Source: Adlercreutzia caecimuris B7
Lineage (GTDB): Bacteria > Actinomycetota > Coriobacteriia > Coriobacteriales > Eggerthellaceae
DNA length: 64,000 nucleotides
Assembly (NCBI RefSeq): GCF_000403355.2
Contig: NZ_KE159646.1
Span: 576,424 to 640,423, forward strand
Direction of reading: 5' to 3'
Shown: in pieces, positions 1 through 8,910 of the stretch
Layout: the number at the start of each line of letters is the position of its first letter
How positions within the stretch are numbered: the stretch's first letter is position 1
Position numbers and translations under genes: made by a program
Notes under the pieces: model-generated
What the model was told of the DNA's origin: nothing
The model's input: the letters and a program-made list of their open reading frames with translations, nothing else
The model's database searches: none

Positions 1-2555
1 GGGACTGCCACGGCCAGCCTATCGAGCACATGGTGGAGGTGACCATCGGCCCTGAGCGCATGGCCGAGATCAGCCAACCGGAGCTGCGCCAGCTGTGCCG
101 CGAGTGGGCCGAGAAGTACGTCGATATCCAGCGCGAGGGCTTCAAGCGCCTCGGCGTGAACGCCGACTGGGAGCATCCCTACCTCACGTTCATCCCGAAC
201 TACGAGGCGGGCAATGTGGAGATCTTTAAGGATCTGTACCTGAAGGGCTCGGTCTACCGCGGTCGCAAGCCCATCCACTGGTGCACGAACTGCCACACCG
301 CCCTGGCCGAGGCCGAGATCGAGTACGGCGACGAGGTGTCGCCGTCCATCTACGTGAAGTTCAAGCTGGACGCCATGCCTGGCATCTTCGAGGCCGCCGG
401 GGCCGCAGGCGACGCCTATCTGCTCATCTGGACCACCACTCCCTGGACGCTGCCCGCGAACACCGCCGTGTCGCTGGCGCCTGAGGCCGATTACGTGATG
501 GTGCAGGTGGAAGGCTCCAACCTCATCATGGCCAAGGAGCTGGTGGAGACCGTGGCCGAGGTGGCCGGCTGGGAGGACTACGCGCTCGTGGCCGGATCGT
601 CTGGCGAGCCGGTGGCGCTGAAGGGCAAGCAGCTGTTCGGCCTCACCTACACCGCGCCCGTGCGTCACGATATCACCGGCACGGTCATCTACGGCGATCA
701 TGTCACCCTGGACACCGGTACCGGTGCTGTGCATACGGCTCCCGGGCACGGTCAGGACGACTACCTCGTGGCGCTCGAGTTCGACATTCCGCTGCTCATG
801 CCCGTGGATGACAACGGCGTGTTCACCGACGAGGCCGGCCGCTTCGCGGGGCTTTCCACCGACGAGGCCAACCCGGTTATCATCGACTGGCTGCGCGAGC
901 AGGGGACGCTTGTGGCCGAGAAGAAGATCAACCACTCCTACCCGCACTGCTGGCGCTGCCATCAGCCGGTCATCTTCCGCGCCACCGACCAGTGGTTCGT
1001 CTCCATGGACAAGAACGCCCTGCGGGAGCGAGCGCTCACGGCCATCAACTCTGAGGTGAGCTGGGTGCCGGCCTGGGCGAAGAACCGCATCGGGTCCATG
1101 GTGGCCGACCGTCCCGACTGGTGCATCTCGCGTCAGCGCAGCTGGGGCGTGCCCATCCCCGTGTTCAAGTGCGCCAAGTGCGGCTCCACCGTGGCCACCG
1201 AGGAGACCTTCGACGCGGTGATCGAGCTGTTCAACACCAAGGGCGCCGACGCGTGGTTCACCATGGAGCCTTCCGAGTACCTGCCGCGCGGCACGAAGTG
1301 CGAGGTCTGCGGCTGCACCGAGCTTCTGCCCGAGAAGGACATCTTGGACGTGTGGTGGGAGTCCGGCGTGTCCCACACCAGCGTGTGCCGCCACCGCGCG
1401 AGCGAGGGCCTGCGCTTCCCGGCCGATCTGTACCTGGAAGGTTCCGACCAGCACCGCGGCTGGTTCCAGTCGTCGCTGCTCACTTCCATCGGCGCCTTCG
1501 GCGTGCCGCCCTACCGCTCGGTCATGCACTGCGGCTTCACCGTGGACGAGGAGGGGCGCAAGATGTCGAAGTCTCTCGGCAACGGCATCGACCCGGTGGA
1601 GATGTGCGAGAAGTTCGGCGCCGACGTGCTGCGCCTGTGGGTGTCCTCCTGCGACTATTCCCAGGATGTGTCCATCTCCGACGGCATCTTGAAGCAGGTG
1701 TCGGACGCCTACCGGCGCTTCCGCAACACCTTCCGCTTCCTTTTGGGCAACCTGGACGACTTCGGCCCGGCCGACTTTGTGGACTGGGACGATCTGGAGC
1801 CCATCGACCAGTGGCAGATGGTGCGCACCCTGCAGCTGCTCTCCGAGGTCGAGGCGGCTTACGAGGCGCTGAAGTTCAACGCCGTGTACCGTGCGCTCTA
1901 CGAGTACGTGAACGACCTGTCGGCCGTGTACATGGACGTGACCAAGGACCGTCTCTACGCCGAGGCGCCCGCATCCCCGCGTCGCCGCGCCGTGCAGACG
2001 GTGCTCATGAACATCCTCGAGGTGCTCGTCCGCGTGATGAGCCCCATCCTGTCGTTCACCACCGACGAGGTGTGGGACTGCTACCCGCCCGCGTGGCGCG
2101 AGGAGGAGGGCCGTCCCGTGTCGGTGCAGCTGGCCGGCTGGCCCGCTGCCGCCGACTTCACGCCGGCGGTGCCCGCCGACGGCGCGGAGCAGGTGGCGGC
2201 CTTCGAGGAGATGATGGCCGTGCGCGAGGTGGTCACCAAGGCCCTCGAGGACGCCCGCGCGGCGAAGATCATCGGCAAGAGCCAGGAGGCCGCCGTTGTG
2301 ATCACCGCTCCGGCTGCCGTGGTGGCCACGGCGAGCACCTTCGATCCCGCCGTGTTCGAGGAGCTGTTCATCGTGGCGTCGGTGGCCTTCGGGGAGGGCG
2401 CCGACGATGAGGTGAGCGCCGTGGTGACGGTGGCCGCAGGCGAGAAGTGCCCGCGCTGCTGGAACATCCGCGAGCTCGGCGGCGACCCGTCGCATCCCGA
2501 CGTGTGCGAGCGCTGCGGCGCGGCCCTGGACGCCATCGGGTACAAGGGCGAGTAG
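1..2555 (+). CDS. ileS: Isoleucyl-tRNA synthetase, 5' end outside the window
   Basis: Charges tRNA-Ile with isoleucine and edits valine; cytoplasmic class I aminoacyl-tRNA synthetase. The reading frame is open from base 3 and begins inside the catalytic core: the first residues read DCHGQPIEH, next to the HIGH-type site, so roughly 80-90 N-terminal residues are missing. About 850 residues are visible. KMSKS is present (GRKMSKSLGN, near base 1560). A CxxC...CEVC zinc ribbon sits in the core after the GVPIPVF stretch, and a second zinc knuckle (CPRCW...CERC) closes the C-terminus. The stop codon directly abuts lspA, so the two are co-transcribed. Identification is secure; only the start is unseen. 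Confidence 0.97.
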   Translation, partial: DCHGQPIEHMVEVTIGPERMAEISQPELRQLCREWAEKYVDIQREGFKRLGVNADWEHPYLTFIPNYEAGNVEIFKDLYLKGSVYRGRKPIHWCTNCHTALAEAEIEYGDEVSPSIYVKFKLDAMPGIFEAAGAAGDAYLLIWTTTPWTLPANTAVSLAPEADYVMVQVEGSNLIMAKELVETVAEVAGWEDYALVAGSSGEPVALKGKQLFGLTYTAPVRHDITGTVIYGDHVTLDTGTGAVHTAPGHGQDDYLVALEFDIPLLMPVDDNGVFTDEAGRFAGLSTDEANPVIIDWLREQGTLVAEKKINHSYPHCWRCHQPVIFRATDQWFVSMDKNALRERALTAINSEVSWVPAWAKNRIGSMVADRPDWCISRQRSWGVPIPVFKCAKCGSTVATEETFDAVIELFNTKGADAWFTMEPSEYLPRGTKCEVCGCTELLPEKDILDVWWESGVSHTSVCRHRASEGLRFPADLYLEGSDQHRGWFQSSLLTSIGAFGVPPYRSVMHCGFTVDEEGRKMSKSLGNGIDPVEMCEKFGADVLRLWVSSCDYSQDVSISDGILKQVSDAYRRFRNTFRFLLGNLDDFGPADFVDWDDLEPIDQWQMVRTLQLLSEVEAAYEALKFNAVYRALYEYVNDLSAVYMDVTKDRLYAEAPASPRRRAVQTVLMNILEVLVRVMSPILSFTTDEVWDCYPPAWREEEGRPVSVQLAGWPAAADFTPAVPADGAEQVAAFEEMMAVREVVTKALEDARAAKIIGKSQEAAVVITAPAAVVATASTFDPAVFEELFIVASVAFGEGADDEVSAVVTVAAGEKCPRCWNIRELGGDPSHPDVCERCGAALDAIGYKGE

Positions 2556-3143
2556 ATGCGCCGCCGCAACCTGTGCGTGTTCGCTGCCGTGGTGCTTCTG
2601 TGGCTGGCGGCCGACATCGCCACGAAGGCGGTCTGCAACGGCTACGGGCTCGGCGAGGTCATCGCCGGGCCCTTCCTCGGCCTTATCCAGTTCCGCCTGG
2701 CCCACAACACGGGAGCCGCCTGGGGCATGTTCGATGACTCCACTTTCGCCCTCGGCGTCATGTCGCTTCTGGTCTGCGCGGCGCTTACGGCCTACCTTGT
2801 CGCCACGGCGAAGCGGGCGAACCTTGCGGAGGTCATCGGCGTCGCGCTCGTGGTGGCCGGCGGCCTCGGCAACGCGCTCGACCGCTTCACCTTGGGCTAC
2901 GTGGTGGACTTCATCGACACCACCTTCATCGAGTTCCCCACCTTCAACGTGGCTGACATCGGCGTCACCTGCGGGTTCGTGCTGTTCTTCGCGGGCATGC
3001 TCTGGGGGATGCGACGCGACGGGCTTACGACGGCTTGTGTGGACGCGGGGCAGCCTGGGGCCGACGATGCCGCCGACGAGGCGGCCGGGCCGTCCGGCGA
3101 TGTACCCCGAACGGGCGATGCTTGTGGTCCCCAAGGTCGGTAA
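2556..3143 (+). CDS. lspA: Lipoprotein signal peptidase (signal peptidase II)
   Basis: Removes signal peptides from diacylglyceryl-modified prolipoproteins at the membrane. 195 residues with four hydrophobic segments. The two catalytic aspartates lie in the expected family blocks: Asp109 in GNALDR and Asp134 in FNVADI; the NTGAAW block is also present. The tail after residue ~155 is an Asp/Ala-rich extension longer than in most family members. The ATG follows the ileS stop with no gap, implying translational coupling. It is the natural processing enzyme for the lipobox-bearing proteins encoded elsewhere in this window (three flavoproteins and the lipoprotein at 52276-52872). Confidence 0.96.
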   Translation: MRRRNLCVFAAVVLLWLAADIATKAVCNGYGLGEVIAGPFLGLIQFRLAHNTGAAWGMFDDSTFALGVMSLLVCAALTAYLVATAKRANLAEVIGVALVVAGGLGNALDRFTLGYVVDFIDTTFIEFPTFNVADIGVTCGFVLFFAGMLWGMRRDGLTTACVDAGQPGADDAADEAAGPSGDVPRTGDACGPQGR

Positions 3144-3153
3144 GGTGGGTTCC

Positions 3154-4212
3154 ATGACAAGATCGCTCTGCCATATCGTTTCCGCCGAGGATGCCGGCAG
3201 CCGCCTGGACGCGCTTGCCGCGGCCCGGGGCTTGTACGTGTCGCGTTCGGCGGCGGCCCGGGCCATCGAGGAGGGCCGGGTGTTCGTGAACGGTGCCACG
3301 GTTTCCAAGAAGCACGCCGTGGTCGCGGGCGATACCATTGTCTACGAGGTGGACGACGAGCCGGAGTCTGTCGTGGTCTACGGCGAGCCCATCGATCTGG
3401 ACATTCGCTACGAGGACGAGGATGTGCTCGTACTCTCCAAGCAGGTGGGCCTTGTCTGCCATCCCTCGGTCGATCATACCCACGGGACGCTGGTGAACGC
3501 GCTTATCTGGCATTGCGGCGAGGAGAACCTCTGCAACGTGCAGGGGGAAGAGGCCGATCGCCTCGGCATCGTGCACCGGCTCGATCGCGACACCTCCGGG
3601 CTCATGCTGGCGGCCAAGACCGACGAGGCCGGTCGCGAGCTCATGGCCCAGATCCAGGATCGCGCGGTGGACCGCCACTACCTTGCCCTCGTCCACGGTA
3701 TCGTGGCTCACGACACCGGCATGATCGACGCTCCCATCGCGCGCTCGGCCGACGAGCGCTGCCGCATGGCCGTACGCGACGTGCCGAGCGCCCGCGAAGC
3801 CATCACCACCTTCCGCGTGCTGGAGCGCTTCGAGGCCGGCCCCAAGGACGACGGCTACAGCCTTATCGAGTGCAAGCTGTTCACCGGGCGTACCCACCAG
3901 ATCCGCGTGCACATGCAGTACACGCGCCATCCCATTGTGGGGGATCCGGTCTACAACGCCCACGGGCCGCGGGATGAGCGGGCCCAGTTGGGCCTGCGCC
4001 GCCAGTTCCTCCATTCCTACAGCATCGCCTTCGAGCATCCTGCAACCGGCGAGCCCATGGCCTTCGCCGATCAGCTGCCCCGCGATCTCGCCGAGGCCCT
4101 GGACGAGCTCGCGTCGCGCTCGGTCGGGGTGACGGATGCCGGTCGCGAGGTGTACGCCCTCATGGAGTCGTCGCCTGCGCCCTCGGTGGAAGGGGTGGTG
4201 CCCAGTGAGTAG
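3154..4212 (+). CDS. RluA/RluD-family rRNA pseudouridine synthase
   Basis: Isomerises specific uridines in ribosomal RNA to pseudouridine. 352 residues. An N-terminal S4 RNA-binding domain (about residues 5-65) precedes the RluA catalytic domain, with the conserved HRLDRDTSG block placing the catalytic Asp at residue 144 and a TGRTHQIRVH block downstream. The ATG at 3154 is chosen because AAGGTGG lies about 7 bases upstream and translation from it starts just ahead of the S4 domain; an in-frame ATG at 3118 has no such support. It overlaps the hemH start by 8 bases and sits 10 bases after lspA, so it is part of the ileS-lspA-hemH run. Which rRNA site it modifies cannot be read from sequence. 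Confidence 0.92.
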   Translation: MTRSLCHIVSAEDAGSRLDALAAARGLYVSRSAAARAIEEGRVFVNGATVSKKHAVVAGDTIVYEVDDEPESVVVYGEPIDLDIRYEDEDVLVLSKQVGLVCHPSVDHTHGTLVNALIWHCGEENLCNVQGEEADRLGIVHRLDRDTSGLMLAAKTDEAGRELMAQIQDRAVDRHYLALVHGIVAHDTGMIDAPIARSADERCRMAVRDVPSAREAITTFRVLERFEAGPKDDGYSLIECKLFTGRTHQIRVHMQYTRHPIVGDPVYNAHGPRDERAQLGLRRQFLHSYSIAFEHPATGEPMAFADQLPRDLAEALDELASRSVGVTDAGREVYALMESSPAPSVEGVVPSE

Positions 4213-5392
4213 GAAGATCGTACCTGTGCCGGGCAAGGTGGGCGTCGTCATCGCGAATACGGGCACCCCCGCGGCACCGACCAAGAAGGCCGTGCGCAAG
4301 TACCTGTCCCAGTTCCTCATGGACCCGCGCATCTGCCCCATGCCTCGTCCTATCTGGTGGATGCTGCTGCATACGGTCATCTTGGGGAAACGCTCGAAGG
4401 CTTCGGCTGAGAAGTACCGCACCATCTGGACGGCGGCGGGCTCTCCTATGACCGTGGCCTACGAGGCGCTCGAGCGCGGCCTTGCCGACTACTATGCCGA
4501 ACGCGGGCTCGCTGTGGAAGTGCGCGCTGCCATGAGCTACGGCAAGCCCTCGCTCAAGCAGGCGGTCAAGGAGCTCAAGGATGCCGGCTGCACGCGTTTG
4601 GTCGTGCTGCCCATGTATCCGCAGTCAGCGTTCTCCACCACCTCCTCGGTGGCCGACGGCGTGGCCCGGGCCGTGCGCCGAGCCCGCTGGAAGCATCCGG
4701 TCGATTTCATCGACGAGTACAGCGAGAATCCCGTCTACATCCGCGCCATCGCCGCATCGGTTCGCAACGCCGGTTTCTCGGAAGAGCGTGGCGATCGCCT
4801 TCTGTTCTCCTACCACTCCATTCCTCTGAAGGACATCGAGGCAGGGGACGTCTACGAGCTGCAGACCGGGGCCACGAGTCTGGCCGTAGCCGGCGAGCTG
4901 GGGCTCGATCGCCGGAGCTGGACCATCAGCTACCAGAGCCGTTTCGACAAGGGTCGCACGTGGCTTTCGCCCTTCACCCGGCCTACCCTGGTACGTCTGG
5001 CCCGGGCCGCTGAACCGAACAGCCGTCTGTTCCTCGTGTGCCCGAACTTTGCCGTGGACTGCCTGGAGACCCTCTACGATGTGCCTCACGAGTTGGAGCC
5101 GATCTACCGCGCGGCCCTGGCCGGCGAGATCGTGGATGCCGATGAGGAGCCCGGCGCTCTGGAAAACACCGGCAAGCGCGCCGCCCGGTGCGACGCGCAT
5201 CTGGAGGCGCACCGCGATGTGGCGCGTACCGTGCGCATGAAGCGCGCCGCCGACGATTTCCGCCGCGGCGCTCATCGTCAGATTGCCGATGACGAGCCCT
5301 TCGTCTACGTGCCGTGCCTCAACAAGTCGCGGGCCCACCTGAAGGTGCTCGCCGCCGTGCTCGCCCCCTATGTGGGCGATGCCGAGGCCTAG
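4205..5392 (+). CDS. hemH: Ferrochelatase
   Basis: Inserts ferrous iron into a porphyrin at the end of haem synthesis. 395 residues from a GTG start at 4205, chosen because GGAAGGGG lies about 10 bases upstream; the start overlaps the end of the pseudouridine synthase gene. The conserved LLFSYHSIP block carries the metal-site His204, and the CPNFAVDCLETL block carries Glu288. The QSRF/CLETL pattern and length resemble the protoporphyrin-type enzymes of proteobacteria rather than the shorter coproporphyrin ferrochelatases usual in Actinobacteria; this is a by-eye impression. No other classical haem-pathway gene is adjacent. A hairpin at 5426-5450 follows. Confidence 0.93.
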   Translation: MSRKIVPVPGKVGVVIANTGTPAAPTKKAVRKYLSQFLMDPRICPMPRPIWWMLLHTVILGKRSKASAEKYRTIWTAAGSPMTVAYEALERGLADYYAERGLAVEVRAAMSYGKPSLKQAVKELKDAGCTRLVVLPMYPQSAFSTTSSVADGVARAVRRARWKHPVDFIDEYSENPVYIRAIAASVRNAGFSEERGDRLLFSYHSIPLKDIEAGDVYELQTGATSLAVAGELGLDRRSWTISYQSRFDKGRTWLSPFTRPTLVRLARAAEPNSRLFLVCPNFAVDCLETLYDVPHELEPIYRAALAGEIVDADEEPGALENTGKRAARCDAHLEAHRDVARTVRMKRAADDFRRGAHRQIADDEPFVYVPCLNKSRAHLKVLAAVLAPYVGDAEA

Positions 5393-5425
5393 CGCTTTGG
5401 AAGACGCATCGACGCCCGCTACGAG

Positions 5426-5450
5426 GAAAGCCCCCGATTCGGGGGCTTTC
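5426..5450. terminator. Hairpin between convergent hemH and flavoprotein A
   Basis: Perfect 11-bp stem GAAAGCCCCCG / CGGGGGCTTTC with a 3-base loop, in the gap between two convergent genes. No long T-run follows on either strand, so termination strength is uncertain; it could serve both genes. Confidence 0.7.
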
Positions 5451-5519
5451 TCATGGGATGTGCCGTGGCAGGAGGGAGGGTGCGCTGCCGTGGCGGGGAT
5501 GGGCTGATCTGGCTGCGGC

Positions 5520-7187
5520 TTAGGCCTCGGCCAGATCATGGCCGAGCATGTAGCCGAAGGTGATGCAGCGGCCGTGGGAGTTGCCGGCCACGTTGATGGG
5601 GTAGTCCACCGCGGTGATGTCGCCCATGATGTTGCCGAGCACGTAGAGGCCCTCGATGACCTCGCCGTTCTCGTCGAGGCACTGGAAGTCGTTGTTGCAC
5701 TTCAGGCCGCCGCAGACGGCGAGCAGTGCCGGACCGACCTTCAGCGCGTAGAAGGGGCCTTCCTTCACGGGGGTGAGGAACACGGGCTTCTTGTAGTAGT
5801 CGGTGTCCTCCCCGGCCTCGCACATGCCGTTGTAGCGCTCCACCGTGGCGGAAAGCACGGAGGCATCGCAGCCGATCTGGACCGCCAGGTCCTCGATGGT
5901 GTCGGCCTCGTAGGCGATGCCCTGCTTCACGTACTCGGGAATCTGGGTCTTGAAGTACTCGGGGGCCAGCTCAAGGTCGCTGCCGTAGGGACGGAAGCTG
6001 TCCCAGAACATGCCGCCGCCGTAGGGCAGGCCGTTCACGAGGTCGGTCGGCCAGTTGGCGTCGAAGATGGACCACGCTTCGCCGCCCGGCTGCTTGTTGA
6101 TGGCCAGCGACTTGCCCTGCACCCAGGTGTCCTCGCACATGAAGCGCTCGCCGTTGTCGTTCACGAACAAAAACGGCCCGTGGAACCAGCAGAAGGCCTG
6201 GGGGTGCATCATAGTGGGGAAGGGCAGGTCCTGCAGCTGGGCGCCGATCCACATGCCCATCTTATGGCCGTCGCCGGTGTTCGCGCCGGCCGGGGTGTAC
6301 TGGCTGCGGGGCTGGCCGTACTCGGCGCAGATGGGGGCGTAGGCCTCGCACATCTCGAGGCTGCCGCCGATGTCGCCGGTGGCCAGCACGACGCCCTTGG
6401 CGGCGTTGTACTGCACGTAGCCCTCGCCGGTCTCGCAGATGCAGCCGGTCACCTTGCCGGCATCGTCCTTCAGAAGCTGCACGGCGGGGGAGTCGAAGAC
6501 GAACTCGGCGCCGTCGCGCACGGCGTCCAGGTAGCACAGCTCGGCGCCGGCGAATCCGGTGGAAGTGAGGCCGGCCTCCTCGGGGATCATGAGCATGTGG
6601 TAGCCCGGCTGCTCGGCGTACACGTCGTCGTGGCTGTAGAAGGCGCCCACCATGGCGGAGCCGCCCAGGGCCTCGCACTTGTCGAGCAGCCAGTTGGAGG
6701 CCTCCTCGGAGTTGTTGAAGAACTTCACGATGAGGTCCTCGTTCGCGCGGCTGGCGCACTGGGCGATCCAGTGCTGCTTGGCGTTCACCTTATCGACCTT
6801 GACGCCCAGCTCCTCCATGTAGCGGGAGTTGATGGCACCGAAGCCGCCGCCGCGGCCGTTGAAGCTCGAGGTCTTCTCCACTACGGTCACCTTGCCGCCC
6901 TTCTCGGCGGCCGCGGCCGCGCAGGCGCAGCCGGCAAGACCCGCGCCGATGACGAGGATGTCGGTATCGACGGTGGAGGCAATATCGGTGATGGGCTCGG
7001 GAGCGATCTCCCACTCGTAGGCGGTCTGGCCGGTGGCGGCCATGGGCGCGTCGCCGGAAGCGCCGCTTTCGGCGGGGGCCGCCGGGGAGCAGCCGGCCAG
7101 GCCCATGGCGGCCGCACCTGCGGCCGTTGCGGCGCCGAGGCCGAGGAACGCGCGACGGGACAGGCCCTTGGAATTCGTGTTGGTCAT
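5520..7187 (-). CDS. Tat-exported lipoprotein flavoprotein A (FAD_binding_2 / fumarate reductase-like)
   Basis: Probable extracytoplasmic reductase of the fumarate reductase/succinate dehydrogenase flavoprotein family. 555 residues: Tat motif SRRAFLG at 10-16, a hydrophobic stretch, and lipobox LAGC with Cys33, so likely a membrane-anchored lipoprotein. The dinucleotide-binding block VIGAGLAG follows at about residue 80. There is no FMN-binding or cytochrome domain, so electrons must come from a partner. Where fumarate reductases carry HHTMGG and a GAN-R-GGN arginine block, this protein reads LLAVCGG and DYPINVAGN, so fumarate is unlikely to be the substrate. Divergent from the membrane LuxR gene at 7456. 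RBS-like AAAGGGA precedes the ATG. Substrate unknown. Confidence 0.88.
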   Translation of the reverse strand: MTNTNSKGLSRRAFLGLGAATAAGAAAMGLAGCSPAAPAESGASGDAPMAATGQTAYEWEIAPEPITDIASTVDTDILVIGAGLAGCACAAAAAEKGGKVTVVEKTSSFNGRGGGFGAINSRYMEELGVKVDKVNAKQHWIAQCASRANEDLIVKFFNNSEEASNWLLDKCEALGGSAMVGAFYSHDDVYAEQPGYHMLMIPEEAGLTSTGFAGAELCYLDAVRDGAEFVFDSPAVQLLKDDAGKVTGCICETGEGYVQYNAAKGVVLATGDIGGSLEMCEAYAPICAEYGQPRSQYTPAGANTGDGHKMGMWIGAQLQDLPFPTMMHPQAFCWFHGPFLFVNDNGERFMCEDTWVQGKSLAINKQPGGEAWSIFDANWPTDLVNGLPYGGGMFWDSFRPYGSDLELAPEYFKTQIPEYVKQGIAYEADTIEDLAVQIGCDASVLSATVERYNGMCEAGEDTDYYKKPVFLTPVKEGPFYALKVGPALLAVCGGLKCNNDFQCLDENGEVIEGLYVLGNIMGDITAVDYPINVAGNSHGRCITFGYMLGHDLAEA

Positions 7188-7332
7188 AGGTTTCCCTTTC
7201 TTCTCAGTGCGGAGCCCTCCGCTCCGCCTCTGGTCCTAGGGAGTGCCGTCGTGCGCGGTTCGCATAAGGAGACGGCACCGCCCTCCCGCAGAGCATCATG
7301 GCAAAAGTGGCGGGCAGGTAACATCTGACGAT

Positions 7333-7378
7333 TTGACCTATTTTGCCCGATCAGGTAAAAATGGGCCGAAGTGGCCCA
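7333..7378 (+). promoter_or_regulatory. Candidate luxR A promoter and small dyad
   Basis: TTGACC (7333-7338), 17 bases, then TAAAAA (7356-7361) forms a weak promoter-like pair in the divergent gap between flavoprotein A and the LuxR gene. TGGGCC-N5-GGCCCA (7362-7378) lies just downstream and could be an operator. Assigned by eye only. Confidence 0.3.
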
Positions 7379-7455
7379 TAGCATTGACCGCGCGTTTTGC
7401 TACGGTTGAGCAGAGGCGAACGCGCTTGTGGCATCGCGCTTTTTAGGGAGGGACA

Positions 7456-8910
7456 ATGCGGGAATCGATTGAGGGCCCCTTTGCCGATTGGCGGCTGTTG
7501 GGGCTTGGTTTCTGGCAGGCATGGCAGATCGTCACGATGTGCACGAACACGGTGGCCCCCACCGAGGGGCTGCTCTTCTCGGAGGGCAACGCCCTGCTCG
7601 TGCTGCTCGTGCTCATGACGGTCGCCTATGGCGCCGTCGTGGTCATGTCGCGGTGGTTCGCGCCCTTCGTATCGCGCGGGGCCTTCTATGTCGCGGCCGC
7701 CGCCCTCATGGCGGCCGGCACCGTCGCGATGCCCCTTGTCGGCCTCTTCTGCGAAGGCGCCCTCGGCTGGGGGTTGTTCATCGCCGCCGCGGGTGCTGCG
7801 GCGCTCGGCAACGCGCTTCTGCTCATCATGTGGGGCGAGCTGTGGAGTGCTCTGGCCACAGGGCGTGTGGGAAGGCACCTGTACGCCTCCTACACCTTCG
7901 CCTTCGTGCTCTTCTTCGTCACCTACGCGGTCCCGGAGCCGGCGGCCGTGGGGCTTACGGCGGCCTTCCCCGTGGCTTCGGCCGCGGTGCTCTACGCCTG
8001 CCGCCGCGAGCCGCGCCGCGAGCCCTCCGTCGTGCCGCTCGATGTGCGCACCATTCCCGTGGCCCGTCTGCTCGTCTGCCTCTTCGTCATCAGCGTGATC
8101 TGGGGACTGACCCAGGGCATGGTGGTCACCTTCGCCGAGGGCGATCCGCTGGTGGTGCCCAAGGCACTTCTGCTGGCAGGCGGCGGCATCGGGGCCATCA
8201 CCCTTTCCATGATGGTCACCTCCTCGCCCTCCGAGGCGCTCACGCTGTACCGGCCCGTTATTCCCGCTGTGCTCGCGGGTATCGTCCTGCTGCTCCTCAA
8301 GCCCGATGTGTACCCCTTCTTGGGCACGGGGCTCATCATCATGGGCATCTACTGCCTGGATATGCTCATGATGCTCGTCTCCACCGATGTGGCCTTCCGC
8401 GGGCGCATTCCCGTGGCGCTCTCCTTCGGCCTGGCCGTTCTGGCCACCCGCGCCGGCACCCTCGCGGGATCGGTGGGCGCCGACTGGCTCATCTTCTCCC
8501 CCTGGTGGTCGGCCCAGCTGCGCACCGACGTATGCCTTATCGCCATTCTCCTGCTCGCCGTCATCGGCATGCTCTTCTTCACCGTGGCCGATGTGCAGAA
8601 GCTCTATGTCACCCCGCGCATGCAGCGTGCCGACGAATCGTTGGAGCAGAAGTGCGCGGCGGTGGCGGCCATGTGCCATCTGACCAACCGCGAGTCGGAG
8701 GTGATCGTGCTTCTGGCCCGCGGGCGTACCGTTCCCTATATCAGCGACGAGCTCTCTATCGCCCAGGGCACCGCGAAGCACCATGTGAGCAACATCTACC
8801 GGAAAGTGGGCGTGTTCGACCGCCAGGGCCTTTTGGACGCCATCGAGCAAGGAGGCGTGGGGAGGTCGGCGCTCGCGGCGGACCGTCCCGATCGGCCGGC
8901 GAGGGCCTAG
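7456..8910 (+). CDS. Membrane-bound LuxR-type transcriptional regulator A
   Basis: 484 residues. The first ~390 are a chain of about 12 hydrophobic segments in a transporter-like arrangement; the C-terminus (about 406-470) is a LuxR/GerE helix-turn-helix with LTNRESEV, GRTVPYISDEL and GTAKHHVSNIYRKVGV. There is no receiver or PAS domain, so the membrane part is the likely sensor. Regulators of this architecture are known from Eggerthella lenta beside inducible reductases and dehydroxylases. It is divergent from flavoprotein A, its likely target. GGGAGGGAC lies 5-6 bases before the ATG. Its last 4 bases overlap the end of the convergent lysR A gene. The signal is unknown. Confidence 0.9.
   Translation: MRESIEGPFADWRLLGLGFWQAWQIVTMCTNTVAPTEGLLFSEGNALLVLLVLMTVAYGAVVVMSRWFAPFVSRGAFYVAAAALMAAGTVAMPLVGLFCEGALGWGLFIAAAGAAALGNALLLIMWGELWSALATGRVGRHLYASYTFAFVLFFVTYAVPEPAAVGLTAAFPVASAAVLYACRREPRREPSVVPLDVRTIPVARLLVCLFVISVIWGLTQGMVVTFAEGDPLVVPKALLLAGGGIGAITLSMMVTSSPSEALTLYRPVIPAVLAGIVLLLLKPDVYPFLGTGLIIMGIYCLDMLMMLVSTDVAFRGRIPVALSFGLAVLATRAGTLAGSVGADWLIFSPWWSAQLRTDVCLIAILLLAVIGMLFFTVADVQKLYVTPRMQRADESLEQKCAAVAAMCHLTNRESEVIVLLARGRTVPYISDELSIAQGTAKHHVSNIYRKVGVFDRQGLLDAIEQGGVGRSALAADRPDRPARA

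Noticed and set aside
5538-7328. A 596-codon open frame on the plus strand
   Set aside because: It is antisense to flavoprotein A, has a Val/Gly/Ala/His-rich composition typical of GC-driven shadow frames, and no ribosome-binding site.
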